Origin: Mercurialis annua
Lineage: Eukaryota; Streptophyta; Magnoliopsida; Malpighiales; Euphorbiaceae
Direction of reading: 5' to 3'
NCBI RefSeq assembly: GCF_937616625.2
Contig: NC_065575.1
Span: forward strand, 2,363,501 to 2,427,500
Length of the DNA: 64,000 bases
Positions within the stretch are counted from its first letter, which is position 1. Each line of letters begins with the position of its first letter. The translations under genes were made by a program, and so were the position numbers. Below, in pieces: positions 21,831 to 34,677 of this stretch. Below the pieces are notes generated by a model, which saw only the letters and a list, made by a program, of their open reading frames with translations, searched no databases and was not told where the DNA came from.

Positions 21831-22530
21831 ATTGTAGGATTTGTTAAATTAGACATTACATTTTCACATGGGTCATAGAAGCTTGGAATCTTTTTGAATA
21901 AGTTTAGTGTTTCATTTTTTAGTTTCTTTAAGTTTTGATGCTTATGCACCGGCATTCGTGGCTATTTTACTGTATATTTTAGAATACGGAACGAGTGGAT
22001 AGAGATAGGAGGGTGTATTCGGTTTATGTTAACCGAGTCAAATTATAATTATAAATTTTATTTTTATTTTAAATCGAACTGAATCACATTTTTTAAGAAT
22101 CTTACGTGTATCTTACTGATTTAATCAGGTTTAATCTGTTCTTTTATTTGGCTTGATTTTTTGATTCGACCAAATTCAGATGGTATTGAGTTAAATACTA
22201 GGATTTGCTAAATTTAGACATTGTTGCATTTGCACATAGGTCATAGAAGCTGAGCATCTTTTTGAATAAGTTTAGTGTTTTGTTTTTCTATTTTTCTTTT
22301 CATTTACCAATTTTACGTAGATTTAGAATACGAAACGAGCGGATAGCGCTGGGAGGGTGTATTTGCTTCAAACTGAATTATAATTTGCATTTTTCATAAT
22401 CTCTAAGAATCTTACGTGTTTCAAACATTGAATCGAGTCAATAAATAAGGTCTTGCCGGTTTTTTTGTTAGGCTTGATTAAATTGAAAATTTACCGCAAA
22501 AATTTAATGGAGCTATATTTTAAATTGAAT
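21831..22530 (+). repeat. Tandem duplication of the 3' flank
   Basis: Segment 21831-22190 is repeated at about 22191-22530: shared GGATTTG(T/C)TAAATT, GGTCATAGAAGCT, ATCTTTTTGAATAAGTTTAG, TTTAGAATACG(G/A)AACGAG and TAAGAATCTTACGTGT. It directly follows the stop codon of the At4g18593-like gene, so two alternative polyadenylation regions may exist. Confidence 0.65.
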
Positions 22531-22575
22531 TGAACCTTAGTTATCAGTTTTTGTTTGGTTCCGTACACTCCTATA

Positions 22576-22990
22576 TAGGGTGTAACCGAGTTGAGCCAAT
22601 TCGAGAGCTATTCGGAATTGACTCGAAAAATGCTCGAAATCCACTCGACTCATATCGAGTCGAGTTCGAATTCAAACCACTCGAGTTAATTATCGAATCG
22701 AGTTCAAGCTTCAAATACATGACTCGATGAGCTCGCGAGCTTGATCGAGTTTTAGTTAAACTTTTTTACCCTTTATATTTATTCATATTACTCATAATAC
22801 CTTTATTTTTATATTAAACTTCAAATTTTAAATATATATAGAGATAATCGAGCCGAGTTCGAGTCTCAACTAGTTTATCGAGTTCAAGCTCGAACCCCTA
22901 AAGTGAAATTCTACCGAGTTTCGAGCTTCTGATTTTAGAGTCGAGTGGAAATCGAGTTCGGCAGGGTTTCCTCACCCAGTGATACCCATA
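22576..22990. mobile_element. hAT-type MITE, 415 bp, 8-bp target duplication CTCCTATA, rich in TCGAG motifs
   Basis: Exact CTCCTATA at 22568-22575 and 22991-22998. Termini are TAGGGTGTAACC and the complement of GTGATACCCATA, an imperfect inverted repeat. The interior is packed with TCGAG/CTCGA motifs in both orientations. The 8-bp duplication is typical of hAT elements. Confidence 0.75.
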
Positions 22991-22998
22991 CTCCTATA

Positions 22999-24869
22999 TA
23001 GAGCATTAACTGTTACCTAAAAAACAAGTCTATACTCTTGTATACATCTGCAATTTCACATTTGAAGGATTCATCACGTGAATAGTACATGCATGGTTGC
23101 TGTCGAATAAAATCCAAATGTTATATGTTATATATACTGAAAATTTAAATTAAAAGACATATGAATTGTTTATTATATAATATTAAAATTTTAAAATAAA
23201 TTTTAAAATATTTACAATGACTTTTTATATTTTAAAATCTTTATAAATTTATATTGTTACTGATACTATCAAACAAAATCGAAAGATGATTTTAGAAACA
23301 TTTGATTTAGCAAATCGAAAAATGGCTACTAATTTTAACGTAATATTTTAAAAAATTTAAAATTATATTGAAAAATGGCTACCGTTTGATTATGTATGAG
23401 AATTAAAAATTTATAAGATGACTACTAGTTTATAAGATGACTACTAATTTTTTTTTTAAAAGATGACTACTAATTTCTAAATTTATAAGATGACTACTAA
23501 AAAATGACCACTAATTTTCATGTAGTAATTTTTAAAAAGTTTAAAATTCTCAGATTCAAATAATATAGTGAAGATAATTTTCAAGTAATTAGTTAATGCC
23601 AAACTTAATATTTTTCTCTTTATTTGACACATATAAATTATTTAAACAAATACATTTTAATTTATTGAAAAGGTTATACTCTAGAAGATTAATTTTTGAA
23701 AATGTTTATTTTTTTTATTTTTAGAAGATTTTTTATGATGTTTTAAAATTTGAATCTCACATTCATAATCTCAAGTAGTCCTTTAAATACCCTAGAAAAG
23801 TGATTTATTAGTAATTTTTTTTGATAATTCATTTTCATTTTGATAACTTTTTTTAGATTAACTTGATTTATTTGAATTGTCCACTAATATTTTTAATTTT
23901 ACCAGGCAATTACTAGTTTTGAAAATATCCTTCACTTGCAAAATGAAATTTTGGAGAGTAATTTTTATTCGCTTAACTTTAGAAAAAATGTTGATAAACT
24001 TAGCTCCGTAAAGTGAGATTGATGCTATTTACATAACAATAATTAATAGATATTTAGCAATTCTTTTTATTTTAATAAATATATCATGTATTAATTTAAA
24101 TTAATTATATTTTTTCCCTTTAAAAAGGTAAATTTATCAAAATTTAAAAAATTACTTCATCTTTATCAATTGCCATGAAATAATCATCACTTAGTAAGTT
24201 GATAATATAAATGTTTTCTTTAATTTTTTTTATATATTCAACTTTTGAAAGAAGTTTCACTTTATTGGTAAAATCATTAGATAAGGAAGAAGGAGGTTTC
24301 TTCTTTTACAAGTCTTCCGATATAAATCTTCAACAATTAATATGAACATGTGCTTTTTGTGTTAATTTATTTTCTATAAAAAAATATTTTTTATTTATTA
24401 TCATTAAATAAATAAATTAAATTTGTTCAATAATAAACTAGACTAAAAATAAATAACAATAAAAAAAACATATGAAAAATTAAAACAATTATTTTTAAGA
24501 GAGAATAAAACCATTTTGATTAATTAATCACTTTGAACCAAACCTAATGCATTGCTAGTTTGCTACTACCAGAGGAGAGATTAAATGATAATGATTGGTA
24601 ATTAATGCAATTAAGATGTACTATCATTGCATTAATTAATTAAACAATAAAAATTCTATTTCAATTAATTTGCTACTACTATGAATCTTTTTGACAATAA
24701 TTAAAAATTCTATTTCAATTAATTTCTACAACACCAAAAAAATCTACTAAAGACTAGTTCAACACAAATAAAAAAGTACAAAAAGTACAAAACCTAAAAA
24801 AAATCAAACAATAAAAAAGGTAATAAAATTAATAAAAAAATATTTTAAAAATACTAAAATATACAAATA
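22999..24869. other. AT-rich spacer with a short satellite-like motif
   Basis: Very AT-rich with no coding frame. At 23405-23510 the motif GATGACTACTA recurs about five times with variable spacing. A polypyrimidine/AT region follows. No gene is seen. Confidence 0.45.
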
Positions 24870-26102
24870 AAAAGGAAATGAGGGAGAAAGTGAGAGATTA
24901 GAGAGAGAAAGTAGAGAGAGAAAGAGTTAGCTGGTTAACTCTCCTCCTATGTCTCTCCTCTATATGCTCTTCTTTTGCCATCTTTTTCTTCTCAAAATTT
25001 TAATATCATTTAAAAGATTTTTAATATTTATCTCTCAATCATCACTCTTAACTAAAATTCACTTTAAAATCACTTCTCTAGTGTAATCAAAATCTCTCAT
25101 TCTGCTTCAAAACTCATCACTTAGTTTTTTTTTTTAATTTAGATCTTTCATTTGAATCCTTTATGGGCAAAATTGGGAGTACCCATTTGATTCTTTTAAT
25201 GAATAATGTGATTTACTGAAATGGGTTTTACTTTAGTGGATCTGGGTGTCATCATTTTAATGTTTTTTGATTGGTTATGTGGCCGTTGTTTTTTATTTCG
25301 TTGCCCGTGAACTGAAATTTCAGTTCTTGAGCTACATTTTTCAGTGTTTTTTTAACGGGTTTGATCAGTTTTTAATTTCCACTTATTAATTGGCTTTTTA
25401 TTTGAATTAAAATTTGGTTTGTGTTCGTTTTTCTTTTTGTTTATCTCAATTTTTTCAGTCTTGATTTGGGATTTATGGTTTTAGCTATTGCTATTGATTC
25501 TACAGTTTATCTCTAAACTTCTCAAAACTTCCGATTTTTTTATTTGAATTGGTGGCATTATCACTGAATTTAGTGTTGAGAATCTGAGAGCATAGGGTTT
25601 CTTTAAGTCTGTGAGGGAACTTGGGAACTGTGAATGCCTCATTGCTCCGGCGAATTCTGCAATTTTCATCAGATTTTGTATTGTTTAGGTAAGAGATTCA
25701 TGCAATTTGGTTTGAATTTTTGATTTGCATTCTAGTTTTGTTATTAATAAGTTAAACAGACTGAGTTGAGCTAGTTTTAAGTGATGTATTGTTACAATGT
25801 TCGTGTTGAATGTTCCTGAAAATGAATTATAAGTGTAGATTCTTTAAGTTTTTTAAACTTTGAAGTGTACTTTATGCAATGTTATATGTTTTTTATTTTG
25901 TATATTTATTGCTATGGCTTTTAATTTTGGTTAAGTCCATTGGATAATTATTAGGTCAAAGCATGTGTCGTTGTTTGAAATATCGTTATCCTAATATCCT
26001 ATTTGTAGTTTATGATGCTCTCATTTTCCGAGTTAGAATGAACTGCTTTACCTACAAGTTCTCAGAGTTTATCTTTTCAGGTATTTTTGGGAGATAAGCA
26101 GG
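24870..26102 (+). promoter_or_regulatory. Promoter and 5' leader of the GAMYB gene
   Basis: A GA-rich tract (24878-24927) is followed by a CT-rich tract (24940-24990), the kind of GAGA/CT element often found at plant transcription starts. A non-coding leader exon appears to end at TTGTTTAG|GTAAGAGATTC (donor about 25689), and the coding exon follows ATCTTTTCAG (26072-26081). The part 25290-25520 is duplicated at 19205-19490. Confidence 0.45.
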
Positions 26103-29100
26103 ATGACAAATGGGGGTGATGATAAAAGGTCAAAATGCCGCCGAGATTCCCACACAGCTGAAGAAGTTATTACTAGTCCATTGAAGAAAGGCCCATGGAC
26201 GTCTACAGAAGATAGTATTTTGGCAGACTATGTGAGTCAGCATGGAGAAGGAAATTGGAATGCAGTCCAGAAGCATTCAGGGCTATCTCGTTGCGGAAAA
26301 AGCTGCCGTTTGCGATGGGCAAATCACCTAAGACCAGATTTAAAGAAAGGTGCATTTACTACAGAAGAAGAACGGCGTATCATTGAACTCCATGCTAAGA
26401 TGGGAAACAAATGGGCTAGGATGGCTGCAGAGGTTGGTTGATATATTCCTTAATGTTGAATTTTTCTGTTCTGTATGTATGATAAGCAGCTATAATCTTT
26501 TCCTAGAGTCATTATATTAGTGAGGCTCTAACCATATTAATAAACTGAGCTGGGCCATGGGGTGTGCATGCATTCCTTAAAAGGATGTTTTCATGTCGAA
26601 TAACACTAAAAAGACAGGATAGATATTATATACACTTAACACTGAAGTGAACACATGCCTACCAACAGTTAGTGATTTTCTTTTTTGCATCTATTTGTTG
26701 GTTATTAGAAATGCTTTTCATTGCTCTGTTGAACTCTTATAAGGCCTTGTGACTGTTATAATTTTCTTGAATTTTTGTCTGCAATAAGTTCAGATTTGTC
26801 TCTAATTTGAACTGCCAAATTATATCATTGATAGGCAGCAAATGTCAGATTGATTTTAAAGTAGAGATATTTAGACAACTGTGTGCTAACAAAGATATGA
26901 TTTTAAAGTAGATATAGAGGGGGCTAAAGTAAATATATGGTAAAAGTTGGGGGGGCTAACACTAAATATTCTTCCAATTCCTTTGATGTTTATAGGTTAT
27001 ACAGTACTTCCAATTCTTGGAGGGGCCGATGTCCCTCTCATGCTCTAATCCAGTTCCACCCCTAGATCACAGTGACATCCGAATGGAACAGTATTAATAT
27101 GCAGCAGAAAATATAGAAAGAAAACAAAAAAGGTAGCGAAGTCCTAATCAATTTAGCCTATTAGTTTTAGAAGCTTTTTGGTAGTTCGAGCAACCATAAT
27201 GGGAGAATTAGTAAAACCAGCAAGCTGCTAGATGGAAGTTAATTTGCACATCATTTCATGATAATCCTAGTTCGAAAATGAAGACGGAAAAAAAAAATAC
27301 AAAAATGATCCCTTGTTGCACATCCCGTTAACATGTTGCTCTAAAGGAAAAACAACAGTTCTCCCGGTTCTTTTTTACTTTTCTTCTTTAGTCAAGTCTA
27401 GATGTGCTTTAAGAACACCATTATATTAGCAAAGTGTGTAGGTACTAACACTAAAAAGCATCTGGTAATTTTTTGCATGTAAGCTTGTCTGCTTTTGTCT
27501 GAAAAAGCTAGTGCCATCACGGTTGCATATTAAGTGCGAAGAAAGATGAAAATTCAAAATTGACAAAAATGTTTGATTCTTTATGCATGGGAAAGAGAGA
27601 GATGTAGAGCTTGGTACTCTTTATGGGAGAGAGATCATTGATAGTATTGTTCATGAACTAGAGAAGTTTTAGAAATGACAGACATCTTGCTCAAGAGAGT
27701 TCATGAAAATGGAATATATGATTATTTAAGAGACGGTATGATCTTAATGATGGTTATCATTACATGTGTTTTTTGTTTTTTAAGTGAAATGTTACGATAA
27801 GAACATGGTATCCTTAAATGTATATTCGTTCTACTTTCTTCTTTTTAGTGCTTTCCATAACTGATTACTATTTATGGAAAGCATTATATTGGCTGTCTTG
27901 TATGAATCTTGATTAGAGGAATGGAGCTTGAGTTAAGTCGCTCATAATGTTGACGAGTGGAATTAGGGTTACAATTTAGCTAAGTTAAGGTCTTGTCTAA
28001 ACATTTAGTTGAATAAGAAAAGATAGTGGCAGGTGGAGCAGTTATGAAGGGAAATAAGGAAGTTCCTCTGGAATAAGTTTGATAGCTTATAATTTTCAAT
28101 GTCGTTCAGCAGTGATGGCTTATAATTGAAGCATGTTTTCATTCATAAAGTGTTGAAAAAATTGGCGAGGAATCTTTTGCTTTATATCCGAGCTAGACAA
28201 TTATAGAATTAGAACGAAACAAACACATGTAGAGGTTTTTCTCCGATAGCAATGTGGTCTAGGAGGAAGAATTGCTGATGGGCCGTGGTTTCAAACTTCT
28301 CACTTTATAAATGTGTAATGCTATTTTTTTGGATACACTATATATTTTTAATTGGAATTCTCTTTCTTGTAAACAAGTATGAATATGTATACATGTTGGT
28401 CCCGTATGAATATTTTTCTTTTAATTGCAGCTGCCTGGACGCACAGATAATGAAATTAAGAATTACTGGAATACAAGAATAAAGAGACTGCAACGTGCTG
28501 GTTTACCAATTTATCCTCCTGAAGTTTGCATGCAAGTTCTAAATGGAAGCCATGAAAGTTACAGCATGGGTACACCACAAACAACGGACACACATAACTC
28601 TGATCTTATTCAAACTGATCATTTCGAGATCCCTAAAGTGGAGTTCGAGAATTTAGAACTCAATCGAGGTCACTTATCATATTCACCGCATATGCTTGAG
28701 ATATCTGGAAGCAACATGCCGAAACAAGGTGCGCATCCTTCAGATTGTAACAACTATTTCCAACATTTGCATCCTGCCAAACGTCTTCGAGAATCAGATC
28801 ATATTTTCCCTGGTCTTGATGGTAGCATTGGCAGTCTCCCGGCCTTTATTCAATCAGTAGATTGTTCTTCCGAGAAGATTACAGATTCTTTCGGTTATTC
28901 TTCTTTATATGATTCTCATCCCTTCAACTATTACCAGCAACCGCTGGCTTATCTTTCCGGCAGTCATGCCCTATTAAATGACAATTCTTCTTCTTCTGAG
29001 CCCTTTTTCGGGGCTGTGAAGTTGGAGCTCCCTTCACTCCAATATTCAGATACTCAACAAGATAGCTGGGGAAGACCCACTTCCCCACTGCCTTCCCTTG

Positions 29101-29897
29101 AGTCTGTTGACACTTTGATTCAGTCTCCTTCGACAGAACAGAGCCAGTCAGATTGTCTCTCAACACGATGTGATGGCACGCTAGAAGCAGTAATCTATGA
29201 ATCACAATCCCTGAAAAACTCAAAAAAATGTTCAAAGCACCAAACTTCTGTCACTTCTGTCGCACCTCGTGATGTAGAGGATTGTCCCTCAATACCCCGT
29301 GGGACAGAATGGGAAGTACACGGTGACTCAAACTCTCCCGTAGGCAATTCTGCTGCATCATTGTTTAATGCTTGTACTCCTGTCAGCAGAAGCTCGTCAG
29401 ATGAACCAGGTGAGCATACCAACTGTGAGACTTGTTGATCGTTTATTAAAGTTCAGTGTTTTACATAGGAGGTGGTGTATTTTGTGTTGCAACATATGTT
29501 TTGACGTTTCATTTTCGTTTTGAAAACGCTTCTGAAATTCCAAAACTTTTTAATTATAACCTACTCTTGTAAAAAATATTGTTTTTTCATTTTCTGTTAC
29601 TGTGCAATATAGGTAATGACTTCTCTAAGATTTACTATTTTGTTGCTTAGCATTTATAAATAATAATATATGTTTGATGTAGGATTTGATATTAAGCCCA
29701 AAATAGCTAATTCGGGTTTGAGCACATTTATGGAAGACAAAGAAGCTCCCTGTAAATTTGACTCTACAAGGCCAGATGTTTTACTTGGTACATTCTGGTG
29801 TGGGTTTAGCAGCGGCCATGTCAAGAACGAAAATTTTCGTAATGAGGATGTGCAGGTACCATTTGATGCTGAGAGTTTCGATGGAGATTGGAAATGA
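26103..29897 (+). CDS. GAMYB-class R2R3-MYB transcription factor (miR159 target)
   Basis: Exons 26103-26432, 28431-29409 and 29683-29897 join in frame (GCAGAG|GTTGGT, TTGCAG|CTGCC, ACCAG|GTGAGC, GTAG|GATTTG) to encode 507 residues. R2 and R3 MYB repeats span about 29-135; the regularly spaced Trp residues and '[19 protein letters not shown]' are seen, and the intron falls inside R3 just before '[19 protein letters not shown]', the standard position in this subgroup. The subgroup-18 character is supported by '[11 protein letters not shown]', by the C-terminal '[19 protein letters not shown]' region, and by an embedded miR159 site. GAMYBs are nuclear activators in gibberellin signalling, anther/tapetum development and seed aleurone, normally silenced by miR159 in vegetative tissue. 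The 2-kb second intron contains transposon debris. Orthology to MYB33, MYB65 or MYB101 cannot be settled by eye; the length is nearest the MYB33/65 type. Confidence 0.93.
26910..27066. repeat. Transposon remnant in the GAMYB intron
   Basis: Contains paired GGGGGCTAA and GGAGGGGCCGATGTCCCT blocks and ends AGTTCCACCCCTAGA, typical of the G-rich 'RGGGGTGGAACT' ends of plant hAT-like remnants. No target duplication was read. Confidence 0.35.
29023..29043 (+). promoter_or_regulatory. miR159 target site
   Basis: Twenty-one bases in exon 2 contain GGAGCTCCCTTCACTCCAA, complementary to the miR159 consensus with only a few mismatches, and in the same position (coding sequence downstream of the MYB repeats) as in known GAMYB genes. 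This supports cleavage of the transcript by miR159. Confidence 0.93.
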
Positions 29898-32800
29898 GAT
29901 TTGCGTAATTCGTCGGCTGATCATTGACACTTAAGATTTCAGATGTGCTCACAATCTTCTGGTTGCGATTACTTAGAGATGTTCTTTCAAGAAATTGTGA
30001 ACTATCGCGCCACAAGTTGACATTTTCATCTCCGTTATGGTGCGAATGCCTGAGAATTTCTGGATTGGTTCATTTTATGTGCGGATAATGTGAAATTGAG
30101 ACATGATTGTGTGTATAATGCCACATAATAATCAAATTTTGCTCTGTAATTACAACACTTGACCAGTCTTGATTTCATAGCAGTTCTTGTAGGTATTTTT
30201 GCACAAAAAGGGCAAAAAGAAACTATCCATGGATTGGAAGATCCTTGTAAGGCCCGTACTCTCACGAGATTCAGACTATCGTCTTATTGTATTTTGGTGA
30301 CTAAATTTTAATTCGTTTCATTTTAGTTTATTTTAAAGGAAGGTTTTTGACTATTATTTATACATGGAACTGAATTTTATTTGTTTTTGCCATGCAGCAT
30401 TCTAGATTGTCATATACGTGTAATTTTATTTCAGCATAATTTTTTTAAGGTCAAATTATGCGTATAGGATAATTTTTCAGGTGAAAAAGCATGTGTTTTG
30501 ATATGCATTTGATATGAATATTAATTTCAGCTCCCACTTACTATATATATATATTGGTTTCAATTTATTAAATGTTAATATATTCTATAAAATTACACAT
30601 AATTAAAAGAATAGAATGTTTTTAAATTGCTACAATTGTTAAAGTTTATGCATTTTTTGTAAAGTGATTTTTTTACGCGCCTGGACCGTACATGGATGTT
30701 ATGTTTAGGTCCAATTTGCCATGTTTAGATTACTATCGGTATAAAAGAAACGTATAAATTGTAAATTTTACTAAAAGTCTTAAACTCGATAAATTTAGTT
30801 CTTATATTTAGGTAATTATTATTCTATATAATTACCTCATTTTTCTATATAGATTGTTTATTAGTTGCTTTATCTTTTACTGGACTTGCTTTGCAGATAT
30901 ATACATAAAATAAGAGCATCTCCAATGGTGTTTTTTATGATAAAAAAATATTTTAAATTTAAAAATTAATTTTTTTAATTTTACTCCAGTAAACTCTTAT
31001 TTTACTTTTTCAATAAATACTGATTAAATAATTTATTTATTTATTTTTGTTTACATATTTATATTAGATTACCCCATATATATATAATTGATGAAATATG
31101 GAATAGAGAGTCAAAAATTGACTCCCCATATTTTTTTAAAGCGTATTAAATAACACACTTATATTTCGTGTTCATGCATATTTTTTTGTTTCCGGGAAGT
31201 TGTATTTTCTAGTTTACTTATTCCCGACTAAGTAAGGCCTTAACTGTTAATATAATTTTGATAGCTACTGGTGTGATAGCTGTTAAACTGTTAAAATAAT
31301 TGATAGATCTTATCTCAGGAGATAAACTTAACATTTAAAACACATATCATTATAACTCCCAATTGAAATAACAAACAAAATTTATGGTTCTAACTCTGTT
31401 ACAATTGTTTATTAAAATGATTTTTTCCTAATTATTTACCATAGAAGTTTAATTTTAAAAACTGGAAACATATTATATTTTTTAAAACTATATTTTATGT
31501 ATTACGATTATTTTTGAATAGCTTTCACATAGAGAAAATAAAGGTTAAACCACAGATAAAATATAATGAAATGTAAATTTTGAATTTTCACTTGGAATTA
31601 AAAAATAATTTTAGCACACTAATGCAAACAATAATAATACTGTTTGGAAAAATTGTTTGCGAGTAGTCAGAATTTATATAACAGCACAAAATAGCAACAA
31701 CATCAAATAAATTATAGTATATAGTTAAAGCATAAAAATCAAAATCAAATTTTAGTCTTTTTATTTATAAATTATGTAATTATCATTTCTATGGTCAAAG
31801 TTATTTTAAAAAACTTAGGACATCATTATATATCAAAATAATTATTTTTACATCCTTCAAACATACTCCTTATATAAACAAAAATATTAACTTTTCTATA
31901 AACACCATTTTGGATATAAAGGCCTTTTCTTTAATTTTATTTTCTTGACTATCATTGTGGCAAAAAAAATTAATTTCAATTTCTCTTTATCATTCATGTA
32001 GCCCAATTATTTATCTCAATTTTTTAAAAAATTCGCGATTGAAAACAAATTAATATTAAAAAATACATCGATATGTTTCAGCATGAAAATAAAATTCTTT
32101 GGTTAGATATGTATTTTTATTTTTGTATGGAATTTTATGTCTTTTTTATAGAAATTTATATATCCTTTTATACGAAAATGAGTTTTTGTTTTTTCATAGA
32201 AGTTTATATCAGTATACAGAGCTTTTCTTTTTCATCGACGTTTCCATCAGAACTAATATATTATATATAACTATTCTATTCGTCTACACAGCTGATGAAA
32301 ATTAAAGAAAACTCACAATAATAGTATTGATTTATATGCATTTTTTAATACAAATAAATTTATTTATCTGTAAAAAAATAACATTTTGGATATTATTTCC
32401 AAACATAGAGAATATTGACAAAATTTTAAATCGAAAATTACCCCAATAATGGGGGCTTTTCCCCTATTGAGGTAGCTATATTTGCCAACAAAATTTTAAT
32501 TTCTTAATATATGCTTTAGTATCTCCATTGTCCTCATTTAGCTAGGTCACCAAATCGTTTTTTGTCTTTGAAAATCCATCACAATTTGCTTCCTTATTTG
32601 TTAAATGGCAGCATTGATTTGTTTTAATCAAAAATCACCAAAACCTATTACATACATTTATCAATACTGAAATCTTTATTTTTTTACCAATATACTATAA
32701 CTTAAATATTATAAGCGTTGAGCAGCATTTTACTAAGTCGTGAGTTCAAATACGCTCACAAACACATCTCCTTTTTAATTATTAAAAAAACATGGTAGTA

Positions 32801-33106
32801 TTTTTTCTATTATCAATGACATAACTTACGTAATTAAAAATATATTATGTGATTGTCATTCACATTTCATTTTGAGGCTATATATACAATTATTATTTGG
32901 TTTGAATAACTTGTAAAGCGGTAAGTGATTAAATCACTAATTGAACCGTTTGAATTAAAATAATTATATTTATAAATTTATATATACATATACTCTTTTC
33001 GTCCCACGATAAAATATTATAATGTTTTGACAAACACATGAATTATAATGAAGTTTTTTTCTTTACATCGTTTTATAGGTATAAATTAAATAGCATATTA
33101 GTAATT
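29898..33106. other. Repeat-rich intergenic spacer
   Basis: The GAMYB 3' UTR probably extends to about 30300. Beyond that the sequence is AT-rich and broken. At 32440-32475 there is a compact hairpin (ACCCCAATAATGGGGGC..CCCCTATTGAGGT). Short open frames near 32073-32305 are low-complexity. No gene is supported. Confidence 0.45.
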
Positions 33107-33411
33107 AGGTTAATGTCATAAAAAATCACGAATTTTACACGTTTTTTCATTTTAATCATGCAATTTAAATTTTTGCATTTTCATGCACGAACTACCATCT
33201 TTTTTCAAATTCATTACGGTGCTGAGGTGTCACGGCTCCATTGATATAGTTCGCTGAGGTGGAGGTCATTTTACACCAATGAATGAGTGCCACCTCAGCA
33301 CCGTGCATGCATTTGAGAAAAGGTAGTTCGTGCATGCAAATGAAAAAAATTAAATTGTGTAATTAAAATGAGAAAACGTGTAAAGTTCGTGTTTTTTTTT
33401 AACATTAACCC
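33107..33411. mobile_element. Foldback MITE (GGGTTAAT family), 305 bp
   Basis: Inverted termini AGGTTAATGTCATAAAAAA and the complement of TTTTTAACATTAACCC, with extended internal pairing around CATGCACGAACTACC. Flanks TTAGTAATT (33098-33106) and TTAATAATT (33412-33420) match at 8 of 9 bases, consistent with an aged 9-bp target duplication. Same family as 4571-4870. Confidence 0.65.
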
Positions 33412-34294
33412 TTAATAATTTTATTTCACTCACCATTTGCATGATGCATTTTGTATCAAAAAAGTTGAATTGTCAAATTTATTTTATTTGGTGCATTTAT
33501 TTTATATTAAAATATAAAAACGATTAATTTAGTTGAAGATTACTATATATATATTTATTAAGAGTATTTTCAATTTTTTTTTTATTAAAATAGAAAGTGA
33601 TTTATAATTCGAAATGTCAAAAATAGTAAAATAGCCTATCAATTTAAAGTGAAGAGAATATAGACTCACTCTTAAAAAATAATTACAGTTGTACTTTATA
33701 CATGAACTTTTTATTTTAATTTTTTAAAAGAAAAATAAATTGATTACAATCAAATTTATGGAAACCGATGATTTTTTATGGTTCAATAATCTAACGGCTT
33801 GTATGGGTTTTTTTTTTTTTGTTCAAAGTGGTTGAACCACATATCTTAACTTTGAAGAGAAAGCAAACCGGATTAGCTTTAAATTTATGGTCAAACTGGC
33901 TGGTCCATTAAGTTTCTTAAAACACTGAAAGAAAGTAAGGATACGCAAGAACCGATCAAAACTCAAAATCAAACCAAATTGACAAATTTAGTTCATTTTG
34001 ATATGATAATAAGAATTTGAATGTTAGATTCGTTCGGTTCTGACCTAAAAAAAAACTACAAGATAAGTTTTATCATACATCGAACAAAAAACCGACCGGT
34101 TCAGTTTAATTTGAAAAATTATACTTTTCCAAAAATTTGTTCGGATCGATTTTGAAAAAGAGGATAATTTTAGTTTGGTTTAATTCCATTTGAATCTAAT
34201 GCATACCCTTAAATGAAAGTAACTTAAGATCTTAAGTTCTTAACCATTTACTTTTTTCAAAATTCAAAATTACACTTTCAACTCATAAATTAAA

Positions 34295-34668
34295 GGCTTA
34301 ATCACCAAAACCCCCCCACCTTTTAGCCCCTTTTCAGTTGCACCCTAACGTTGCAATTTTGTCAGATGTACCCTAATTCGCACATTTGAGTTTCAATTCC
34401 ACCCTCAAAATCAAATTGGACTCTTTTTCACTCGGGAAAATATTCATAGAAACCCTTATAAAGTACTCGTTTGAACTCTTTTCCGCATAAAAAGTTAAAA
34501 ATGGATGACTTATTATAACTTTTTCTAAATAGAAAAGAGATCAATTTTAGTACTTGAGGATAAAATTGAAAACCAAAGGTGCGAATTAAGGTGCAGCTGA
34601 CAAAATTGGAACATCAGGGTGCATTTGAAAAGGGGCTAAAAGGTGGGGTTTTTTTTGGTGATTAACCC
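34295..34668. mobile_element. Mutator-type MITE, 374 bp, 9-bp target duplication TAAATTAAA
   Basis: Exact TAAATTAAA at 34286-34294 and 34669-34677. Termini GGCTTAATCACCAAAACCC and the complement of GGTTTTTTTTGGTGATTAACCC; arms of 80 bp or more contain CACCTTTTAGCCCCTTTTCA and its complement. The GGCTTAAT terminus is shared with 4906-5279 and 54464-54857. Confidence 0.8.
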
Positions 34669-34677
34669 TAAATTAAA

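Noticed and set aside
22530..22730. 66-codon plus-strand frame
   Set aside because: It reads through the TCGAG-rich hAT-like MITE.
23405..23510. GATGACTACTA repeats as a possible regulatory array
   Set aside because: Spacing is irregular and the surrounding is low-complexity; noted only as a short satellite-like motif.
32073..32305. Two overlapping Phe/Tyr-rich frames
   Set aside because: Low-complexity AT-rich sequence with no family resemblance and no conserved start context.
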